A stretch of DNA of 64,000 nucleotides from Membranipora membranacea (taxonomy: Eukaryota > Bryozoa > Gymnolaemata > Cheilostomatida > Membraniporidae): assembly GCA_914767715.1 (NCBI GenBank), contig OU612065.1, forward strand, positions 21,266,001-21,330,000, given 5' to 3'. Both the position numbers and the translations under genes were made by a program. The notes below the pieces were generated by a model, which was given only the letters and a program-made list of their open reading frames with translations, made no database searches and was not told the DNA's origin. Positions 1 through 13,900 of the stretch are shown piece by piece (within the stretch, counting starts at the first letter, position 1; each line of letters starts with the position of its first letter).

Positions 1-1736
1 CACAGGTTACTGGTTGAAGTGCAATTCATGCGGTTGATATTCAGGAGCCACTACAAGCAACCTGGGCGTTTTAGTTTGAGCACTTAAACTAGTGCTATCC
101 TAGAGAATTATTATTTATATATGACTTAAGGTTAGCTAGTACCCTAACCATACTTAACCATACTTACCATTATTTATTATTGAGTATGCGGCTGGTGAAA
201 GTTTTTGTTAACATGATATATCGCCTTTTCAGGTTCTCAGGAACTACTTGTCCCATCTCAAAAAATCTTTCACTGACGCGTTGCCAGTAGTCTGACTTAA
301 GTTTAATATCGCAATTTTTTTTAAACCGCATGTTTCGAACTTGATTAATTGTACATAAACTAAAATATATTGAAAACATATAGGCAGCAATGGGCAAAAT
401 GATGCCCACCCTCCCTGATAAAACAAAGCAACAGCCGGGGAACTAAGAACCTGCCTAGTACTAGCCTTGTACTGTGGGTAAAAACATACCTGCTTTTCAA
501 ACTCCAAGGTTACCTCAACGTCAAACAAAAAAATGTGTCATAATATGGTGCTACATGTCTACATATTTTCTAAAAGGCAAAATACAACGTGTGCAAAATC
601 AGTTATTACTTTTTTCTTAAAATCATTCCATCAAGCCTTTTCGAGGCTCTACTCAGTTCTAGATCTAGTTGTTATGCTCAAATTTTGCCACGTTGGTCCT
701 GGTAGGACACTTTCATTATCAACTCACATCATCATCATCTTTGAAGCGGAGAGAGTTGTCCTCACTTGGGTACAGGTTCTGGGACCCATGCAGCTCACAT
801 GTAACCTGTTTCTGATTTCTCTTTATATTGTGAATGGTGTGTGTGTGAATAAAGTTCAAGCTCAGCGTTTCTGTGCGTTATTGATTGATCATATTGATCT
901 ATATATTACTTACTCTAATACTACTCTTAACTATAATACATTTTTTTTTCTGAACTTTATTGTGTAAAACTATACAACTACCTAGAAACTAAAAATATCT
1001 TTCTCGCTTTGCAAGCTACCTCGTTTGACAGTAATCTACCGATATTTATTGCACTAAAAATATTGCACTGATATGTTAGCATGGAAAATGAATGTAAAAG
1101 TTTGACTGAATAAAACTGGTTTGGCATTTTAATTTTGTAGATTTAAGGTTGTCATAATCTCACAAATACTGTTAATCAGGTTTGTATTATAGTATTAATG
1201 ACTGGGAGATCAGCTTTGAGTATAAGGGTAGATATGAGATTTAATATAATAGTTTTAACACCGGTATATCCTCTTTGGTCTTTAGAATTTTAAGTTTAGC
1301 TTAACAAGGACAACAAATTCCACTAGCCAGGTTGTAAAAGCTAAACATTTACTCGGGTGGATGATTATGGCATTGCATTATCGACAGAATCTGGTGGGGA
1401 GGTGGTTGATGTTCAAATGCTACTACCAGCAACCCAGGAAAGGGTTAAAGCACTTAAACTACCCAGCACAAAGTGTTCGTTCAGCATCACAATGGAATAA
1501 AAACTGCCAGTCTTACTCCATTGGACATCGGTATCTTGTTGCAGCAATAAGACAGAGAATGTCTGTCTACTTATTTAAGAGGAATAACACCGGTAACTTT
1601 GTTACAATCGTCACTCAGCTCGAGTCGATAATCTGTCTCACCATCCAGCATCTCAGCGATACCACTTTTCCATACCATGTCAGCCAAAGCACGATTCCTT
1701 TTGCTTAAAGAATAAAAAACAAAGATTGACCATTAA
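1..1736. other. No convincing gene; possible dispersed repeat
   Basis: No open frame here has splice-site support or a recognisable domain. Two stretches, about 8-95 and 1385-1465, look like diverged copies of each other: both have a CTAC-A-AGCAACC core followed by CACTTAAACTA. They may be remnants of one short interspersed repeat. A minus-strand stretch at about 184-409 stays open for 79 codons but shows no family motif. Confidence 0.4.
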
Positions 1737-1738
1737 GT

Positions 1739-1985
1739 AGGCGGTAGCTCAGTTGGTTAGAGCGCTGTCCCTTCAGCATGCAAATGTTGAAGGTTGTTGG
1801 TTCGAATCCCACTGCAGTCTATCGACTACTGGGATTTGGTTGGCCCCTAGGTGTGCTCCAACCTGCCTGCCAACTGAGAGCAAACGGGCGCAGATATTGC
1901 AGCCTAGCCCCTAAGGCAACTGGTATTTCGCCGCCCATGCTTTGGGATGTGGCGTGTGATATGACATCTGATTTTAATCAACCTT
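1739..1985 (+). mobile_element. tRNA-derived SINE-like element
   Basis: The 5' part resembles a tRNA. It has an A-box-like TAGCTCAGTTGGTTAGAGCG near 1745-1764 and a B-box-like GGTTCGAATCC near 1799-1810. The D arm can pair (GCTC/GAGC), but the anticodon arm has an oversized loop and the acceptor stem is poor, so it is not a functional tRNA. About 170 bases of unrelated body follow, as expected for a SINE. The 3' limit is approximate. Confidence 0.55.
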
Positions 1986-2282
1986 TTTTAATCAAGGATT
2001 CCAAAGTTGGCAAAAACTATATTTCTGTGAATTACATTTCTCAAATGAGATGCAAGATACTTATGTACGCCTCAAGTACTCATGGAACTCAATTTTTTTT
2101 TCTCATAACATCAACTCTCTTAGAGTGACGTACCACCCATAGAAAAGAGAGAAGTAAGCTCATTAATTTCATAGCCCGAAATCATAGTTTCCTACTGACA
2201 TTTAGAAACAATGCTGCATCATCGCAAATCAGAGACATATGCAGTAATGAAGGGAAAGTTATGAGCATGCAATAACAGTTAC

Positions 2283-4905
2283 TTACAGCATTTCTTTTTC
2301 TCTAGATTTGAAGTAGCGCTCTTGCCTTCTGCTATGTGTGTTAAACTCTTTAAGTACTTCAACTTCGTCAATTACATCGGATATATCACTGTTAGCCCAC
2401 ATCACAGCATGGCTGTTCAACCTTTAAACAAATGAGGTCGAGGAAAACTTATGCTTGTGCTAACCCTTGAAGAGTAAATGTTTGCTTGAGTTTAGTTTAG
2501 CAAGATTTGAGACGACCTTATGTTTGCCATAATTTATTTTCGCTAGCAAAGGCGGGGGGGGGGGGGGGGGGGGTTGGAGTTCATTCAAATATTTATGCTG
2601 AGCTAGCTTGTCAGTTAGCCATGTTTCTCATTATTATTCTAAGCCGTTGTGAAATGATGAGCTTTACTTTTCTCCGCACTTGTAATCAGATGAGCAAGCA
2701 GTCAACAAGACCGTTACATCAGGAATTCGTTCTGCTGAGATCTGGCAGTTGTCATGTAAAATTACAGCGGTCTGCTAATTGCTATCAGAAAAAATACACT
2801 TATTTTAACTACACTGACACTCACTGTTTCAGAGGCATATGTATGCGATGTGGTTTGGTTCTCTCCCCATATACAATCCTCTGTACAGTTCGTTTGACGG
2901 AGCACTCGCTGACTATCGGCAGCACACACAGTACCTCCAGCAGCGCTGAGACGTTCGGCAGCCGTAGAGTCTTAGCTCTTCTGTATACTCTCACTGAGTC
3001 ATCATACATGGTGAGCTCATCCTGCTGCTCTCCTCTCCTGAATGAGGTTCATAAGAATATTTTTATATGACGCCACCAGTATTAATGTTCTTGATTTCAT
3101 ATTTATCGAAATCCAAAAGTTGCATGAATTTTTATGACAGGAAGTAAAACTGCATTTATACTTCAGATTTTTTGTATAGATTATCTGGAAAACTTTGAAA
3201 AATCTGACCAGATCATCTGTCCGAATAATCTCTGGTGTGAATGTGGCTTAATGGTTATGTAAGCTGTATATTTTATTCTGTGACACCATGCGATAGGCAA
3301 AAGCTCAGAGCTGTGCTATTAGGCAAAGGCAAACATGTACCTGTGAAAGAAAATTGATTATTGATATTCGATGGAGAACCCCATACACAGTTGAGAACAA
3401 CTGTGATTCATTCAGCAGCTCCTATGATTGTCTAAAACATACCAATGAGAGAACCACATGCTAAGCTCAGCACTCAGTTTTGTAGGCTCAGGTAGGTGTT
3501 TCAGGTAGGGTTTGGCAGCTTCAAGGACTTTCTCCTGCCAAGATTCCTCACCAGACTGCTGTCTGAACCTGCGGCTGAGCAGAGCAGAGGGCATAACTCT
3601 TAATATGTCAAACTTATTTCTTGAAGGAAATCTGGTCTTCAGATGAGACAGTATTGCATCTAATAAGTATATGAAAATGTCCCAGGAATGAAAACTAACT
3701 ATTTTTTCTAAAATAGTTTGAAGTATTGTGTCAGTCTCATACAACTTTGAGAGGGCAACTCCAAAATATGCAGTAATTTTTGCAAATTGACATTCTAAAC
3801 CATTCTGACAGCTGTCCATTAAATTAAGAGATGATTAGAGTTGTCACTATCCAATAGAAACTAAAAGAGGTTTCATGTATGTTACTAAGTACACGTCCAT
3901 AATTTTGTTGGTGACACAATTTTTTGTTTGTACAAATGGAAATGGTAAGGAGTTCTTTTTTGGCTCTTACCTATCATAGGAATGGTGATAGCCTCCTTGT
4001 AATACTCTTCCTCCGGGCTTGCCTTCCCCTTGTTCACAAGTTTGCGATAGAAGTGAGGTTGTTCTTTAGCAGAAGGAATTTTCATAGTGTAGTTCATCCT
4101 GAGTGCGAGCTCGAGCACTTTAGCCCAGATCTCTCGCTGTAAGTCAGCCGCCTGAGATTTATACTGCTTCAGATGTTGTATAGCAGCGTTCAGATCAAGT
4201 GAAGATGTAGCCATATCTATCGGCTTACCTGGGAAATAAATAATCAAATCTGTCATATGACTATCCTATGCACATGGCCTACCCATCTCAGGTTCCTTTC
4301 GATGATGATATTGGCCATGCACGGCAAGTTGGCACGTCTTAGTATCTCTTCATTTGTGATTCTGTTATACCACTTTACACTCCTTATGTCCCTCAGTTGT
4401 CTCATCATGAATGCGCTTAGTTTGTTCACTTGGGTCCTGTATATCATCCATGCTTCAGCTCCATAGAGGAGACATGAAAGTACCACAAACAAACAAACAA
4501 ACAAACAAACAAACAAACAAACAAACCATAAACATGTATTATCTATGTTCACTATATCATATATGTGTTTATGGTTTTAGCATATGCCCATGGAAGGTTG
4601 CGTCTATTGTATATACTATATGGGACTACTTGTGTCCGGGAGCTGATGACAAAAATAAATAATGGCTTGTTATTCATACATGTGTTGAGATCGTCCTTAC
4701 CTTGCAGTTTGAGGATGAGAGAGCTGAGAGAACTAATAATGAGATTACTGGTGACCACGGCTACAATCAGGTCATCATTTATACAATCCAGGTACTTCTT
4801 ACCTTCACTCAGACACCTACAGTGAAGAGAGAGAGAACAGACACTGATACAGCAATGTGGGAGGTCACTGTTACAGTGAGAAGCTGTATTGGAGGCAGAT
4901 AAGCT

Positions 4906-4941
<36 letters not shown>

Positions 4942-7900
4942 TAAACAAATAAGGAGGGATGGGGCATGTATGTCCCATCCCTCCTGACGCAAAATTGTAT
5001 GGCTAGTTCACTTAACAGAAACCATGAACATATAAATAGTATTTATATGTTTATTACCTAAAAAAAATCGTACAACATAGAGTTGTAAAACTTATGAGAA
5101 GAACCACTTGGCTGAGGGATACAACTGTGCATAGTGTTGTGGTATTCTCAAAAAATCAGCAATACTTGCTATTGCTTACAGTCCATACCGTCGATCAAAA
5201 TGGTGATGTGCGTCTGATAAACTAACAGGAGCCACCAAGAGGATGTCAACGTCACTGGGATAATTCATTTTATAATCATGTCAGAACACACCACATAGAG
5301 CATCCACTTTGAGCCAGTCATCAGTTTCGTTCTGTTCGAGAAGCAAAATTATGGTGATAGCCTTACATTTATTTCCTGGATTTATTTTTGCATTTGTCAC
5401 TAGTAGCATTTTAATTTATTTTGTGTTTGTGCTAGTGTTAGTTATTGCTAAAATGATTTTGATGTGCATGAGACTTTAGATACAAATCTGGCAGGTAAAA
5501 CCTGCCTAGTAAAACCTGGCTGGTAAAACCTGGCTGGTAAACCCTGGTAAAACCTGCCTGGTAAAACATGACAGGTAAAACCTGGAAATTCCAATTATTC
5601 ATAGAACACAAAGTCTGAGGTAAATGCATTGGCTGATAGAGCTGATAAAATGTATTCTGAGTGAGTACTATATCTTTCATTTATTTGGCAGTGTGTTTAT
5701 GAGATTGGTAAAATAGCAGTATCATTTTAGGGAGCCCTCTGCCATATTATACACAAAAACAAGAGACTAATTTTTGGTACGGAGGAAATTAAAATCACTA
5801 CACTTTCAGAATGCTACATGAAATGCTTTCAGATGGGACCTATACTGGCTTTGGAGCTTTTGTAAGAGACTTAATTAGTAATCTATTGCAACCAGAGCTT
5901 CAAGGAAGCATCAACTGGATAAAATGGAGACGTCAGTTAATATCTACAGGAGGAAATAACAATGAACAGCTGTATCAGACTCTGGACACCTGGAGGCAAT
6001 ACGGAAATACATTTTTGTATTATGTTTGTGATAAGAATGATGTGGAGCTACTGGAATGGGTGGTTCACCGAATCGACCGACAGCAGATGTACCAGCTTCT
6101 CATCAAGCCCTACAATGTGATCGGGGATAAATCGGTCCTTTTCTTATTGCGAGACAGACATTTAGACGGAATATTGAAAACAGATGACACCAACCTTCTC
6201 AGTCTGCTATCGAAGGAACAAAAATTTGACATATTATTACTCAAATGTGACAAAGGCCAAACCATTCTCCACCTGGCAGCACAACGTGGTTCCCCATCGC
6301 TCATCAAATGGTTTCTGAGACAGCTTGAAATAGAACATCAGCGCAATTTGATGGCAATACGTGAAACCGAAGGAGGGAAGACAGCCATGGACATTGCAAC
6401 GGATTGCGGAGCAACAGAATGTTTCGATGTGCTCCGGGACTTCCACATGGATGCGGAAATTTCAGTTGTTTTGGAAATGGAAAACAAAGAGGGTAAGTTA
6501 TGCTTATTGAGTACAGTACCCTGGCATGTATCATAGACTTTTAGGACTGCAGCAGTGACTAAAACTCATTGATCAGATGAATTTTACGAGCATAACCTTG
6601 GGCAAGTAGCATCCAGGCATCATCTAGTCATTTGGGCATAACAAAAAATGCTTATTATCCATTTCACCATACATTGTTTTAAGGATTGAATATTACACGA
6701 CGGTGAGAATGAATGTTGTACTTGGCTGTGTGAGCCTGGACTAGACTCTCCATGATTATTTTTGCCTAATATATGTCCTTTCTTTTATTTGCTTATAACC
6801 CATCCATTGATTGCAACTCACATGAATATGTCTAGAGTAATATCAAAAAGTGAGTTAAAAGAGGAGACAACTTTGTTGCCCTGTGACTGTCTGAACATTC
6901 TAGAACCAGGGAGTTTGGGACCATATCCCAAACTCCCTGCTAGTACCGATGACAATGAATGAATACCTATTTACGAAACAGATATCAAATATTAACGTGA
7001 GTCATGGCACAGCAGACTCTGACTTAATAATTGTTAAAGTAAATAGATAACCAAATCAACATCATATCATGTGTTGCAGATCAGCGGCTAGTATTGGGCG
7101 ACCTCATTCAACATCAGCCATTGTCTCGAGACCATATCAAGAAGTTGACTCCAATAAGCGAGAGCTTTATCATACCAAGAAATTCTGTTAAAGTCAAGTC
7201 ACATGCTCTTATATTCTACAATACTGATAACCGGGAGGGAGCATACAAAGAAGCTGATAGAATGGATCATGCTTTGAAAGTAGGTTAAAGAGTGCCAGCT
7301 CGAAATCCGAGTACTTAGTTTGGTGCAATTTGCGTCTGTTATCAAATTAATCCAAGCCGACATATTCTTATGATTATCAAATGGCCTCTCCTGCTGTTGA
7401 ACAAAATGGCACTAATTTATCATTTCTCCTCCTTTTGGTGCTTTATATTCCAGGCAAGTGTCAGCTCAGTGAATATGGTTGAATGGAAATCCAGTGCACA
7501 TTTACTGAGTCTAATGGATGACAAACTGGATGATGTTGTTTCAGGCAGTTCTTTGCTAATAGTCAGCATCATGGCTCATGGGAGACTAGGGTCACTTGTT
7601 GGTAGTGATGAATCTAGTTTACCGATCAGTGATGTGCTCAAGTTTCTCACTGACAGGCTCCCTGAGGAAATACCCCTAGTAAGTGGTACACCTTTAGATT
7701 TCTTATTTGTGGAATTTTCCAGCGCAAGGTGTATAATACTCCTAATTATTTTATTTGATAAATACAAAGAACCTAATTCTTATTGTATTCTTATAACACC
7801 AGACTGGCAGCTTTTGCCGCACTGCAAGTTAATTCTCCATTCTTCCAATCCAAGCTTCAATCTAGGTAGACATACACGTATCCCGATGTTGAGTTGGTTT

Positions 7901-10900
7901 GAGATATCTTTTTCAATGATTTTTTGAGGTGCTGATTATACAATGCTGTCAAGGATATGCGACAGGAAACATCCAAATATTTGATATGGCACAGCAGGTC
8001 AGCTCAACAGACGACAAGCACATTGTACTAACAAGGCGCAACACAGTGCTTCTATTAGCCACTGTGACAGGTGGTAAGGCGACAAGAGGTGCCTACACCG
8101 GGGCACTTTCTGATCAGTTTCTAAAGGCTGATGGTGTAATTGACTTTTATGGTATGCACCTCAATGCCGTCAACTGCATGGAGAAGGAGAACGGGGATGA
8201 GCAGGTGCCTGAATACAGAGATACTCTAGGGAAAAGGCTCATTCTACCAAAGCCTCTTGTATGAGAAACCATCATCAACACAATATTATGACAACACCAA
8301 AATCCATGCTTGTCAAATATACCATTGAGCCGGAGAGAGATTTCCCTCTATAGTACGGGTGCTGGAACCGATGGAACTCCGGCTACCGGCTATTCTTCAT
8401 CCCAAAGAGGAAAAACAATTTCTGCATGAATGTTGTTCAAACACACTGCGAACTTCAAAAGACAAGACATAGCTGACAGTCTTTTAAGTTGAATGCATTA
8501 TTTTATCTTAGTTATATCTAATACTTGGCTGCGGTATAACCAAGCTGCCCAACTCACATCGCAGCTTCCCTGTTGAGATTTATCTAACATTTTTGTGATT
8601 ACAACTTTTCCACAGTTTCTGTCTCCCTGTAAGCCTAGTCTTAGTAAGGGCCTCTGTGTCTTTTAAGACAACAATATGCTGCCATTCAGGATATTAAGAA
8701 TCCACTATTTATGGTGCTCGTTTTGAGTAGTAATTTGAGTAGTAATTTCAATGTTTGTTTTCAAAACGAATGCTCGTAGCACTAGGCATGTTAGACCCTT
8801 TCTTATCACTTTATCTCCGTTCTTCATATTTGCACATACCAGCAATTTTATTCTGCAGCACACAGTACTGAAGTATTCAGCTCGGATATATATTCTATTG
8901 TGAGTACATTACCTTGTTTGGTTTTCGGAATGCAAGTCAAATGTCATTAGTTATGATTGCTACTACATACCAACTCTCTGAACATGTCATATACAACTCA
9001 CCATTGTGTTATGTATCTGTCACTTTTTTTCTTCTTCACCTGTTCCAGAGTTTGTTTGATGTAAGGTAAAAGTTCTACAGTCAGCTCAAAACTGTCGTAT
9101 CTAAAATAAAAAAATAGATGTTCAAACAACCTCAAATTATCAACCAGGAAGTTGCATGAGTATTCGATTGCAAATAAGTGTAGAGGTGGTATACTCCATC
9201 AAGAGTTAACCAGGGGAAGGCAATTTCTAATTTATTCATGATCTGTACTACTCACCCTTGTAACATTTATTATTTGTCAATTTTGAATAATCTCGGCATT
9301 GAATAAGAGTGATGACAATGATTGATGGTCAAAATTAACTAAGCAATGCCAAGATTTAAATTATTTTCCTATGTAGTTGAGAATTTCTGCATTTCTAAAT
9401 CATTCTGCTTGCAGGATAGCCTTGTGACATAGTCTATCTCTGCAGCACAGCAGTGGTGGCGCTGCCTTCCATCAAGAAAGGCAACTCCCAGGGTTCAAGG
9501 TTATGAGATATCAAAACCAGTGTTCCATTTAGGTCCAAATATTTCCCAAATTATGGGTTTCCATTGTTTTCCCAATTTTGGTACTCAGACTAGGTGAATT
9601 AGTTCAAGCCCTATGCTGCAGAGACGAACGTATGCCTCAACAGTTCGCACATGCGCAGACTGTTTCTAAATATCTCCATGGTTGATCATAGTCCCAAAAA
9701 AAGCTTGCAGGTAAAAAGTCAAATGAATTATTTTAGCAAATTGAGAGCAGATAACTCCAAATTTATACAGTCCATCGTTTTTTATGAGTTTAAATCCACA
9801 TCAAAAGTATATAAAAGTGGTTCAATAATGTGAGTGGCACTTAGGTGAGTTGGGGGAGTCTATTTTACACACCCATGCAGAAAACTTCATTCAGTCAAAT
9901 GAATTTAAGCTTTATATATACCACTTTCCCATCCCCCTATCAATCCTTGACCCAGTATAGCAATATTGCCAACGACCACATCATTGAACATCAATCATCA
10001 GGTGGGTTAGCTGGGCTAAAATGAGAAATGGGATGATTTCACAAGATGAGGTAGTGGAATTATAAACAACCCCATATATAAAACCAATAAATCTGATCAT
10101 TTAGTCGGACTGAATATGGAAGGAGGTTTATAAAATACTGCACAAAAACATTGATGGTTGTGCAGTTCTAATAATCAACCTGGAAGTGACTTGTACTAAG
10201 GAATCACCTATCAGCCCAGTTAGTTTTTATAGCAGTGAGCAGTCTTTTTTCAGTCTCCGGCTCCCTACAGAGGCTAGTAATGATCAAAGCTCTCAGCATT
10301 TTCATCATAGGAGGTCTGCTTCTGAAGAAGCCTTGAATCTTTGACATAAAGTACCAGAGGCGATCTGTAGAAAATTACAAAACCATATGATATGTTTGGC
10401 TTTCCATTGCACAACTCCCTTAGATATCGAAGCTTCTGCAAAACCTCACAGTCAACCTCACCTGACAAGCTTAGAAGAAAGAAATACCATCAAGTTGGAT
10501 CTGACTTGCCAGCATTTCTCTTTGCTTCCCCCAGGGTCGGCTTACATGTGGGGCGAGAGCAACTAGAAATGCAGGTAAATCATAACTTGATTTGCACATT
10601 CTATGGCTAACTCATACACGCACTAAAACAACTGAATTATTTACTCTGCAGGATTGAAAAACCCATGGGCATTAAAACGAGGCAACCAGCATTTTTTTTA
10701 GCTTGAAACGAGACCAAGAAAAACAGGTCTCATCTGAGTCAGCCCTCAGGTTTTAGAAATAGCTGTGGTACATTATGTTCATGTGCTAGTTTGAATATAA
10801 CTAGAGAACATATACCTAGTCACTTACACATGATGCCATCATTGCAGCTGCCGTAAACAGCTTTGCTCAGCGGCACCATTTTATAGTCATGTTCCAGAGT

Positions 10901-13900
10901 GATATGTGAGTACATAGAGCGTATGACATCATATACCCTGTACACTCTCTCTGATAATCCGTACGATCCATTGTATGAGAAACTGAGACATTTCCTAATG
11001 TCAAGCTTGTATACTGATGTCAGCTCATTCAGAATAGCATCAGCAAATGCTGCTGGGCATCCACAACATGACTCAACTAAAAGAAACCGGAATAGGAGGT
11101 AAGCTAGGGGTCTTTCAATTAGAAATAGCAAAAATAGCGATCCGATCGCTCACTCAGTGAGTGAGCGATACCTGCTAGGCTCTCACTTTCATATTGCTCA
11201 GGCATTGATGGAACTGTATACATTCTGAGGAGCGATTTGGGAATGAATTTGTCCATTGGAAAGACCAAGTGAGTGATAATTTTGAAAGCATCGCTCTCTC
11301 TAATTGAATGACCCTTGATTGTTGCAGTTAGCAGAAATTGGAAAAATGCAGTTTTCTACAATTTTAGTTTGGTACCATGTATCTCTACAACACTGTAAAT
11401 TACTTATTATAAAAGTTTGCAGGTAGCAAACTCAAGAGTTCTGCAGCACAATGAGAAGCCACTTCTCCTGTGCACTGTTTTGACATATTATCTTAGGATT
11501 AAAACACTGTGGTGGTATCCAATCTAGGAGGTGTTTCGCATAGACTTAGTAAAGTGTTTAGGAAACCAAAAAACAACCACTGTTCATACCAAGGCTATCT
11601 CATATCAACAAACAGAAAATCTAGATTTTTTCGCACAAGGGCATTATTGCATGATGTAACTGTTTTCAAAGTGCTAAAACCAAGGGTCTAGACTATGTTA
11701 TCACCCCTGTGCTAGATTGACTCTAAAATGATGATACACTATAACAGGTAAGCCTAGCTCTGGATTGCCTAGGACAGTTACCATGCTACAATATACCAGA
11801 AATTATCACAAAACAGTATTGGTTCAAGGTAGTATAGACAAAGATATTTTGGTGTTTATTTGGAACAGGGGAGATAACATCCTCTAAACCCCTCTAGACC
11901 CTGAGTTTTTTGCACTTTGAGATAGATTATTCCATTCCAATATGTCCTAGTCCGAGTAGATTTAGTTTTTTTGTTCATTGCTATGAGATAACTTGGATAT
12001 GAACTGTGGTTGTTTATTGTTTTCCTTTACACTTTAAGTCTATGGTTTTCTGTTTGATCTTATTCAACTTTCTGTAAATGCTAGATAGCCAGTGCTGAAT
12101 TTCTGTTATGGTTGGTCAAGTACAATCTAACCCAACCCTCCCAAAGCACAAGAACAACTGAAATTTATAATATGAGTATTAGTTCACTAACTTTTGTAAG
12201 AGGAATGTTGGAAATATCTCAAAAATCTTTCTTCCATCTGCGGCATCTTCACACCATCTCCTGAGTACATGTATCTTAGAGAAAGGGAGAGCTGCCAGCT
12301 ATTAAACTGATCTCTTGTATCATCCCCAATCACTATACTGTATGGAGAATCACCTGCAATTGTGTTAAGAAAATGATAGATTTGTAAGGAGTAATCCGTT
12401 CACACCAATAGAGAGACAACTCCACATGTTGTTTATAATACAACTATGCAGTTCATGAGTAAATTTTTTCACAAGGAATAAGGACATAATAAATTTAATA
12501 CACATGTATGTCTCGATTAAATATGCCAATACAAAACATTGAATCGTTGAAAAGTCATCAAAAACAACGTAACAGTATATTTAGGAAGCCTCGTTATTGT
12601 GTGACTGTATCCTGTATGGGGGTCCGAGTTATTACAGCATTTACGTTAAGGACATTGCCTCAACATAGTCAGTATATGGGGTGTAGTGAGGCTATACAGG
12701 AGAAGACCACTCGATCAATGAAATTTACAATGAGATTAATCTATTTTACAACGAACTAACTTACCAATTCTACTTCTAAGTATATGCGTTCTCAGTATAT
12801 CAGCAGATATATCTATCAGCTCTTCATGTACATATGGTATGAGAAATTCACTGTCTGGTTCAGGGAAAGTAAGAGTGTGGTTCCGTCCTCCGACCGCCTG
12901 TGATAGCTTCAGAAGGGAATTAAAGCTTTTCTTTCTGTCTGGAGTCGGACGAGGTTTTCCATATGCATCATCATCTGAGTCCACATCGATGTATTTATGG
13001 AGATCCATACCAGTGGATGCAACGCATTGACAGCATTTCAGCGTTATACTCAGACCCTTATCATTCTAGAAAAAAAGCCTGTCACATTGAAAGTATGCTT
13101 TGGTTCAGTAGCTCAATCAATAACAGGCTGGGGACTCTCCTACAATTATTTGAGACGATTAAACTCGCAAACAATCATCTTAGTCCCAAGTTTGACAAAA
13201 AATAAGTGTCCATACATGCGTTGAATGAGTGTATCCAATAAAAACTAAATATTCCAGCAAATCATAACAGATACACATTTATTTCCAATATAAAGTAGTA
13301 CCAGAAAACATAATCACCTTTGGTGGTCCATAGAAATCATAACCGCCCTCAGATTCATCAGCCAGACATTCGTTGTCCTCTTCATCAGACTCAGTAGTAG
13401 TCTCATCCATATATATATCATCATCACCATCATCATCCTCTCTACGCTTGTTCGCTGCTTCAATACTAACTTTTGAACTTATCTTAGCCGGAGCTGGGAC
13501 GGTCATGTCATCATCAGATTGCTTACTGTCCCCCTTACATTCATCTATCTTTTTGATATTTGCTGTCGGGAATACGGAAAATATTCAATGCCATTGAAAA
13601 GGAATTTTGATGTTGCCAGCTCATTTTTACTAAGAGATGTCATAAGAAAAGCATAATTTTATGAGTGACGCTGTTTCCATCAAAATCTGGAAAAAATTTG
13701 TTCTGACCAGGGAAATCAGAATTATTTCCTGATCTTTTCTATACCTACTATGCCGTTGAATTACATTTCATATGACACCATCACTTCCATGCATGCAGTT
13801 AAAGTGAATTCCTACTTTTGTTTGTGGAAAATTTGATAGTGATAATGATGAACATGTTTATAAAAAATGGGGACGCAAGTGTTTTCATTAACTTAGTTCA

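Noticed and set aside
184..528. Minus-strand frames with a donor-like site at about 486
   Set aside because: One stretch (DYWQRVSERFFEMG) looks protein-like, but I could not link exons in phase or find a family.
533..967. 144-codon plus-strand frame
   Set aside because: No splice context and no domain; composition fits chance.
1739..1832. Functional tRNA gene
   Set aside because: A and B boxes are present but the acceptor and anticodon arms do not fold properly, and a non-tRNA body follows; called a SINE.
10390..10461. Extra hAT exon reading GEVDCEVLQKLRYLRELC
   Set aside because: Using it would need a 19-nt intron before the next exon. Joining 11076-10828 directly to 10364-10208 keeps phase and gives the family order.
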